Below, in pieces: positions 60,217 to 64,000 of a stretch of 64,000 nt of DNA. How positions within the stretch are numbered: position 1 is the stretch's first letter; each line of letters begins with the position of its first letter. The position numbers and the translations under genes are program-made. The DNA comes from Candidatus Binatia bacterium (GTDB lineage: Bacteria > Desulfobacterota > Binatia > UBA12015). The stretch is taken from contig JAQWRY010000075.1 of NCBI GenBank assembly GCA_029243485.1, positions 124,001 to 188,000 of the forward strand. Reading direction: 5' to 3'. A model generated the notes under the pieces. The model saw only the letters and a program-made list of their open reading frames with translations, was not told where the DNA came from and made no database searches.

Positions 60217-60963
60217 ATGACCTTGGCGACAAACACGCAAATCGAGAGTGTCACGTTCCTGTCCCCGGAGACCGACGGAGCCGAGATCGGAGGCGACCTG
60301 GTCGGAGTCGGCACCACTAGCTCTCCCGCCTTGATCCTCATCCCGGATGTACACGGCATCTCGCCCCTGTACCGCACCTTGGGCGAACGACTCGCAGCCG
60401 CGGGCTTTCGCACGCTCGTGCTCGACATCTACGCCCGCGAAGGCGCACCGCACCTGGCCGACATGGCGCAGGTGGGTGAGTGGATCGCGAACCTTCCCGA
60501 TGAACGTGTCCTGGGCGACGTGGCTGCCGCGCGAGTGTATCTCGCGAGCCGTGCCGACGTGACGGAGTCGGCGATCGGCATTCTCGGATTCTGCCTCGGC
60601 GGTCAGTACGCCCTGATGGCCGCGTGCCGACTTCCCCAGATCACGGCCTGCGCGAGCTTCTACGGAATGCTGCGCTACGCGGAGCGGTCCGAACGCAAGC
60701 CCGCGAGCGCTCTCGACATGGCGCCCCAGCTTTCATGCCCGCTCGTCGGCCTCTACGGAGCGGACGATTCCCTCATCCCGACCGCGGACGTGAGCGAACT
60801 GCGCGACATTCTCGAACGCGGCGGGAAGGAATTTGACCTCGTCACTTACGAGGGCGCGGGCCACGCATTTCTGAACGAGGCACGCCCCGAGGCGTACCGT
60901 CCGGAGGCCGCCGCGGACGCCTGGGAGCGCGCCTTGAAGCTCTTCCAAAAATACCTTTCCTGA
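60217..60963 (+). CDS. Dienelactone hydrolase-family protein
   Basis: 248-residue alpha/beta hydrolase. Triad: Cys126 (GILGFCLGGQYAL), Asp183 or Asp184 (YGADDSLIP) and His216 (EGAGHAFLNE). Nucleophile elbow and fold match dienelactone hydrolase, although the usual catalytic-loop Glu is replaced (LIPDVHGI). Acts on lactone or thioester-type substrates, identity unknown. GGGAGGG ribosome binding site before the ATG at 60217; an in-frame start 13 codons upstream is less likely. Confidence 0.85.
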   Translation: MTLATNTQIESVTFLSPETDGAEIGGDLVGVGTTSSPALILIPDVHGISPLYRTLGERLAAAGFRTLVLDIYAREGAPHLADMAQVGEWIANLPDERVLGDVAAARVYLASRADVTESAIGILGFCLGGQYALMAACRLPQITACASFYGMLRYAERSERKPASALDMAPQLSCPLVGLYGADDSLIPTADVSELRDILERGGKEFDLVTYEGAGHAFLNEARPEAYRPEAAADAWERALKLFQKYLS

Positions 60964-61032
60964 GTCGCGGCAAACATTTGCAACCCCTCGCCCTCGCTGC
61001 TTAATCTCCTCGTTCCAATCGGAGGAGATGCC

Positions 61033-61650
61033 ATGGCACGCCAGAACAAAGACTTCCTGACGCAGGTACGAGAGCAGGCCGAGCGAACGCTCGCGATCCT
61101 CACCTCGGAGATTCGCAAGCGCGAGGCCGAGTTGGAGAAGCTCCTCGAGCAGGCGCGCGTGTGGCGCGATGCGCTGACGAGTTCTTTCACGCCGGCCCTG
61201 CTTCAGACCCCACCGAAGAAGAAGAAGAACAAGACCGCCGGCAGACCTGCGAAGCGCAAGTCAGTGAAGAAGACCACACGCAAGGCATCGCCGGCCGCCA
61301 AGAAGGCGACCAAGAAAGTCGCGAAGAAAGGCAAGCCCGCGAAAGCAGCCGCGGCGCGGGCGACCACCGCCGCCGCGAAGAAAGCACCGAGGGCGAAGAA
61401 GGCCGGCGCCACGAAGAAAGCACCGAAGGCGAAGAAGGCCGCCCCCGCGAAGAAGGCATCCGCCGGCAAGCGGGTCGACTGGGACAAGCTTCTCGCCTCG
61501 CTCCCCGCCACGTTCTCGATCGACGACGTGATGGACACATCCGGCGCCCGTTCCAAGGGCCGCAATCAGGTCTACCCCGCCATCAACCGGTGGGTGAACG
61601 CGAAAAAGGCCCGCAAGGTCGGCACGGGCCGGTACAAGCGGATCGAGTGA
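61033..61650 (+). CDS. Lysine/alanine-rich histone H1-like protein with a C-terminal globular domain
   Basis: 205 residues in three parts. 1-50 is a helical coiled coil (QAERTLAILTSEIRKREAEL). 60-147 is a Lys/Ala-rich tail with KKAPRAKKAG-type repeats and an AT-hook-like GRPAKRKS (70-77). 148-205 is a compact domain (DWDKLLASLPATFSIDDVMD, YPAINRWVNAKKARKVGTGR) resembling a small winged helix. Basic tails like this compact DNA in H1-like bacterial proteins. At the DNA level 61377-61404 and 61413-61440 are near-identical 28-bp repeats encoding the tail. GGAGGAG ribosome binding site. Probably a nucleoid-associated protein. Confidence 0.75.
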   Translation: MARQNKDFLTQVREQAERTLAILTSEIRKREAELEKLLEQARVWRDALTSSFTPALLQTPPKKKKNKTAGRPAKRKSVKKTTRKASPAAKKATKKVAKKGKPAKAAAARATTAAAKKAPRAKKAGATKKAPKAKKAAPAKKASAGKRVDWDKLLASLPATFSIDDVMDTSGARSKGRNQVYPAINRWVNAKKARKVGTGRYKRIE

Positions 61651-61662
61651 GAACGAAACCAA

Positions 61663-61720
61663 GATCCAAACGAAAAAGGCCCGCCCCGGACATTCCGGCG
61701 CGGGCCTTTTTCGTTGGATC
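61663..61720. terminator. Long bidirectional terminator between the convergent H1-like and aldolase genes
   Basis: Left arm 61663-61684 and right arm 61700-61720 pair over 21 bp with one bulged A; the outer part contains AAAAAGGCCCGC / GCGGGCCTTTTT, so T-tracts follow the GC stem in both directions. An inner CCGG/CCGG pair closes the loop. It starts 12 bp past the H1-like stop and ends 11 bp before the aldolase stop. Confidence 0.9.
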
Positions 61721-61731
61721 GGCAGGCGCGC

Positions 61732-62622
61732 TCAGGTGCGCGATGCCTGGAAGATGCTCTCGATCGACGTATCCAGAGTCGAGTTGAACTCTGCGTCCGA
61801 CTGGTTTGCCGAGAGCCCTTCGGCGAGGGCGCGAGAGAAGCTTGCTACGATCCCCTTGCTGCGGGTGAGACGATCGTTGGCCTCTTCACGGCTGTAGCCA
61901 CCCGACAGGGCAACGACGCGCAGCACCGCCGGGTGCTTCACGAGCTCATCGTAGAAGCTCGCCTCTTCCGGCAGCGTCAGCTTGAGCATGACCTGCTGGC
62001 CGGCACCGAGCTTCCCGAGGTTCTCGAGAATGTCGGCCTTGAGCAGCGCCTCGGCTTCCGCCTTCTGTGGCGACTTGATGTCGATCTCCGGCTCGAGAAT
62101 CGGCATCAGGCCCGCGGCGAGGATCTGCTTTCCGACCTCAAACTGCTGATCCGCGATCGCCTTCACGCCGGCCGGGTTGGCCAGCTTGATCACGGAGCGC
62201 ATCTTCGTGCCGTAGATGCCTTTGGGCTTCGCGCGCTCGAGCGTCGCGTCGAGTCCCGGCATCGGCTTCATGAGCTGGACGCCGTCCGCCTCGTCCGCAA
62301 GGCCCTTGTCGACCTTCAGGAAGGGAACGACGTTGCACTCATCCCAGAGGTACTGCGCGCTGGGCTTCCCCTTGATTTCGCGATCCATGGTGCCCTCGAA
62401 GAGGATGGCGCCCATGACGCGGGTCCCATCGAAGCTCGGGCTCGTGATGATACGAGTCCTCATTTCGTGGACCTTGTCGAACATCGCGTCTTCTCCCGAG
62501 TACTCGGTCTCCGCTATGCCATAGAGGCCGAGGGCCTTCGGCGTGCTGCCGCCGCTCTGGTCCAGAGCCGCAATGAAGCCGTCAGACTGGATCTTCTGGG
62601 TCTGCTTTTCTGAGATCCCCAA
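61732..62622 (-). CDS. fda: Class I fructose-bisphosphate aldolase
   Basis: 296 residues, the length of Staphylococcus-type class I Fda. Cleaves fructose-1,6-bisphosphate or condenses the trioses through a Lys Schiff base. FIAALDQSGGSTPKALGLYG, VPFLKVDKGL, MLKLTLPEEASFYDEL and VVALSGGYSREEANDRL are diagnostic. The start is TTG at 62622, preceded by TAAGGAGA at 62633-62640; no ATG or GTG fits. The frame upstream is open but not similar. Confidence 0.93.
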   Translation of the reverse strand: MGISEKQTQKIQSDGFIAALDQSGGSTPKALGLYGIAETEYSGEDAMFDKVHEMRTRIITSPSFDGTRVMGAILFEGTMDREIKGKPSAQYLWDECNVVPFLKVDKGLADEADGVQLMKPMPGLDATLERAKPKGIYGTKMRSVIKLANPAGVKAIADQQFEVGKQILAAGLMPILEPEIDIKSPQKAEAEALLKADILENLGKLGAGQQVMLKLTLPEEASFYDELVKHPAVLRVVALSGGYSREEANDRLTRSKGIVASFSRALAEGLSANQSDAEFNSTLDTSIESIFQASRT

Positions 62623-62632
62623 GGTTTGCTGT

Positions 62633-62640
62633 CTCCTTAT
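62633..62640 (-). promoter_or_regulatory. Ribosome binding site fixing the TTG start of fda
   Basis: TAAGGAGA on the minus strand, ten bases before TTG at 62622. It is the argument for this non-ATG start. Confidence 0.7.
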
Positions 62641-63015
62641 TTGAAATGCACGCCGAGCCGACGAATTCCGCGGCTCCGCGATCCACGCGAGGTAAACAGC
62701 GAGTCTACCAGAGCCCGACACCCTAAAAAAAGAGGGTAATCCCCACCCCAGTTGCCCCCCCCCCCTAGCGCGGCCGGCCCAACGCCCAGACGCGGGCCGC
62801 TGTGCACGATAGAGGAACGGGAGCCAATACCGGTCCCGCGTGGTCCTCGGCCAGGAGTGGGGGCTTGTCGCGGAGTGAGGCGTGCCACCTGCGGGCTTCA
62901 CGCGTAACCGGCAGTGCCCCCACGCCCGGTATGTCTCCAGCCCGCAACCGGAGAGCACCGCCCCAAGAAGGAGACCATGCGGATGCCCCTGGCCCCGAAG
63001 ACCAGACGACGAGGC
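62641..63015. other. Intergenic region between the dihydrouridine synthase and aldolase genes
   Basis: 375 bp with no credible coding frame. It contains an 11-C run at 62755-62765, an A7 run near 62724, and nested complementary arms: GTGGGGGC (62857-62864) with GCCCCCAC (62914-62921), enclosing GCGTG (62880-62884) with CACGC (62899-62903). The aldolase promoter must lie here. Confidence 0.5.
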
Positions 63016-64000
63016 TCAGGCCGCCGCGCCCGACAACCGCCGGGTGACGTGTGGGTGTCTCTCGAATTGGTCGAGGACATCGACCAACTCGTCGGCGGTC
63101 CGCGTGTGCGTCACGGCCTCGCGCAGGTGCGCACTCCCGGGGAAACCCTTCACGGTGCGACACGTCATGCCGCGAAGCCGCGCCGCGGTCGTCTTCGTTG
63201 GATAGACCTCATCGAGAAGCTGCCGATAGCGGCGCAGGGCAGCGAGCCGCTCTCCGACGGTCGGCGCGGGGAGAGTCTCGCCCGCTCGATCCGAGATGAT
63301 GTGGCGGAAGAGCCACGGGTTCTCCATCGCGCCGCGCCCGATCAGCAACCCGTCGACCCCCGATCGCTCGAGGCGCTTCCTGGCCGTTGCGACCGAGACG
63401 ACGTCACCGCTGCCGAACACCGGGATGTCGACGGCGCGTTTCACCTCACCGATCAGATCCCAATCCGACGCGCCGTGGTAGAGCTGCATACGAGTCCGGC
63501 CGTGCACCGCGACGAGTTCGACGCCGGCGGCCTCGGCCATCTGCGCCACCTCCACGCAGTTGATCGAGTCCTCATCCCAACCCGCGCGGATCTTCAGCGT
63601 GAGGGGCACCGAGAGCTCACGGCGCACCTGCCGCAAGAGCCGTTCGAGGTGACTCACCCGGCGCAGGAGTTCGGCTCCACCACCTTTCTTCACGACCTTC
63701 GGCGCGGGACACCCACAGTTGATGTCGACCATGTCGACGCCCGTGGCCTGCACGAGCGCAGCCGCTTCCGCCATCCGATCGATGTCCGAGCCGAAGATCT
63801 GGATGGCAATCGGGCGTTCGCTCGCGTCGTAGCGCAACATCCGGTGAGTCTTTAGATCGTTTCGGGTCAGGCCCTCTATCGAGATGAACTCGCTCACGAC
63901 GAGGCCCACCGCATCGCCGCTGCATTCGCGCACGAGACGGCGGAACGCCATGTCGGTGACCCCGGACATCGGCGCCAGCACGAGTGCAGGCGAGATGTCG
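63016..64000 (-). CDS. dusB: tRNA-dihydrouridine synthase (DusB type), N-terminus cut by window edge
   Basis: FMN enzyme that reduces uridine to dihydrouridine in tRNA. The frame is open to the window edge and encodes DISPALVLAPMSGVTDMAFR, so the true start lies beyond base 64000; the GTG at 63981 is inside the first beta strand. Landmarks: IQIFGSDIDRMAEAA, DINCGCPAPKVVKKGGGAEL with the catalytic Cys of CGCPAPK, VHGRTRMQLYHG, IPVFGSGDVVS and LLIGRGAMENPWLF. The C-terminal helical domain appears complete. DusB is the likeliest subfamily, though DusA/C cannot be fully excluded. Confidence 0.92.
   Translation of the reverse strand, partial: DISPALVLAPMSGVTDMAFRRLVRECSGDAVGLVVSEFISIEGLTRNDLKTHRMLRYDASERPIAIQIFGSDIDRMAEAAALVQATGVDMVDINCGCPAPKVVKKGGGAELLRRVSHLERLLRQVRRELSVPLTLKIRAGWDEDSINCVEVAQMAEAAGVELVAVHGRTRMQLYHGASDWDLIGEVKRAVDIPVFGSGDVVSVATARKRLERSGVDGLLIGRGAMENPWLFRHIISDRAGETLPAPTVGERLAALRRYRQLLDEVYPTKTTAARLRGMTCRTVKGFPGSAHLREAVTHTRTADELVDVLDQFERHPHVTRRLSGAAA

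Noticed and set aside
61361-61445. Tandem repeats in the H1-like gene as a CRISPR-like or minisatellite element
   Set aside because: They are in-frame Lys/Ala-coding duplications within an intact gene.
62641-63015. Possible cobalamin riboswitch, suggested by a GGGCACTGCC element
   Set aside because: The B12-box order and the other conserved boxes are missing, and the downstream gene is an aldolase.

Overview
This is about 64 kb of GC-rich, densely coding bacterial chromosome. It is mostly housekeeping and central-metabolism genes in short operons on both strands. The cell is Gram-negative-like, shown by SecA, a TatA-type Tat component, MurJ, a BamE-like envelope protein, an Na+/H+ antiporter and many signal peptides. 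It uses the GatCAB amidotransferase. The mix (tandem Hsp70 genes with DUF2760, a fused EtfB-EtfA, ethylmalonyl-CoA pathway genes, an RpoS/RpoD-like sigma factor) suggests a Desulfobacterota- or Binatota-like lineage, but that placement is inference. No rRNA, tRNA, CRISPR array, prophage or integrative element was seen.

Layout. 1-9.5 kb: CoA synthesis (coaBC partial, coaE), an Mrp/ApbC Fe-S carrier, a polyprenyl diphosphate synthase, MoaA, a ferredoxin-NADP reductase-like flavoprotein, a BolA-monothiol glutaredoxin pair and a degenerate penicillin-acylase homologue. 9.5-17.6 kb: a sigma factor with its terminator, a gene-poor stretch with a perfect 15-bp inverted repeat, small unknown genes, a methyltransferase overlapping murJ, tatA, an envelope protein with no obvious start codon, DUF971, a ferredoxin and phosphoglycerate mutase. 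17.6-30 kb: fused etfBA, serS, yraN, a tightly overlapping Hsp70-Hsp70-DUF2760 operon, then gatCAB on the opposite strand. 30-46 kb: two large polytopic glycosyltransferase-like proteins, a small four-cysteine secreted protein with a good promoter and twin terminators, a PKD-domain protein, DUF1499, HU, secA, murI, engB, a CinA-like protein, a ThDP enzyme, a second BolA and a cation antiporter.

46-53 kb is the most distinctive metabolic part. Ethylmalonyl-CoA mutase (ecm) and methylsuccinyl-CoA dehydrogenase (mcd) lie head to head with a 3-hydroxybutyryl-CoA dehydrogenase gene. These are steps of acetyl-CoA assimilation by the ethylmalonyl-CoA pathway. A decayed transposase fills the intergenic region and runs into the 5' end of ecm. 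A broken sugar-dehydrogenase-like gene sits on the other side of mcd. The fused ETF encoded 27 kb away is a plausible electron acceptor for Mcd.

53-58 kb is a co-oriented fabF-acp-acyltransferase-sensor kinase-receiver/kinase operon that appears to couple a dedicated acyl-carrier module to a two-component system. 58-64 kb carries mtnA, a START-like protein, a ComEA-like helix-hairpin-helix protein, a dienelactone hydrolase, a lysine/alanine-rich histone H1-like protein sharing a long bidirectional terminator with class I fructose-bisphosphate aldolase (TTG start), and a dihydrouridine synthase cut by the window edge.

Nothing here is clearly a new defence or mobile system. The best candidates for undescribed biology are the Hsp70-Hsp70-DUF2760 operon, the fabF-acp-kinase operon, the penicillin-acylase homologue with an altered nucleophile motif, the histone H1-like protein and the small secreted four-cysteine protein.
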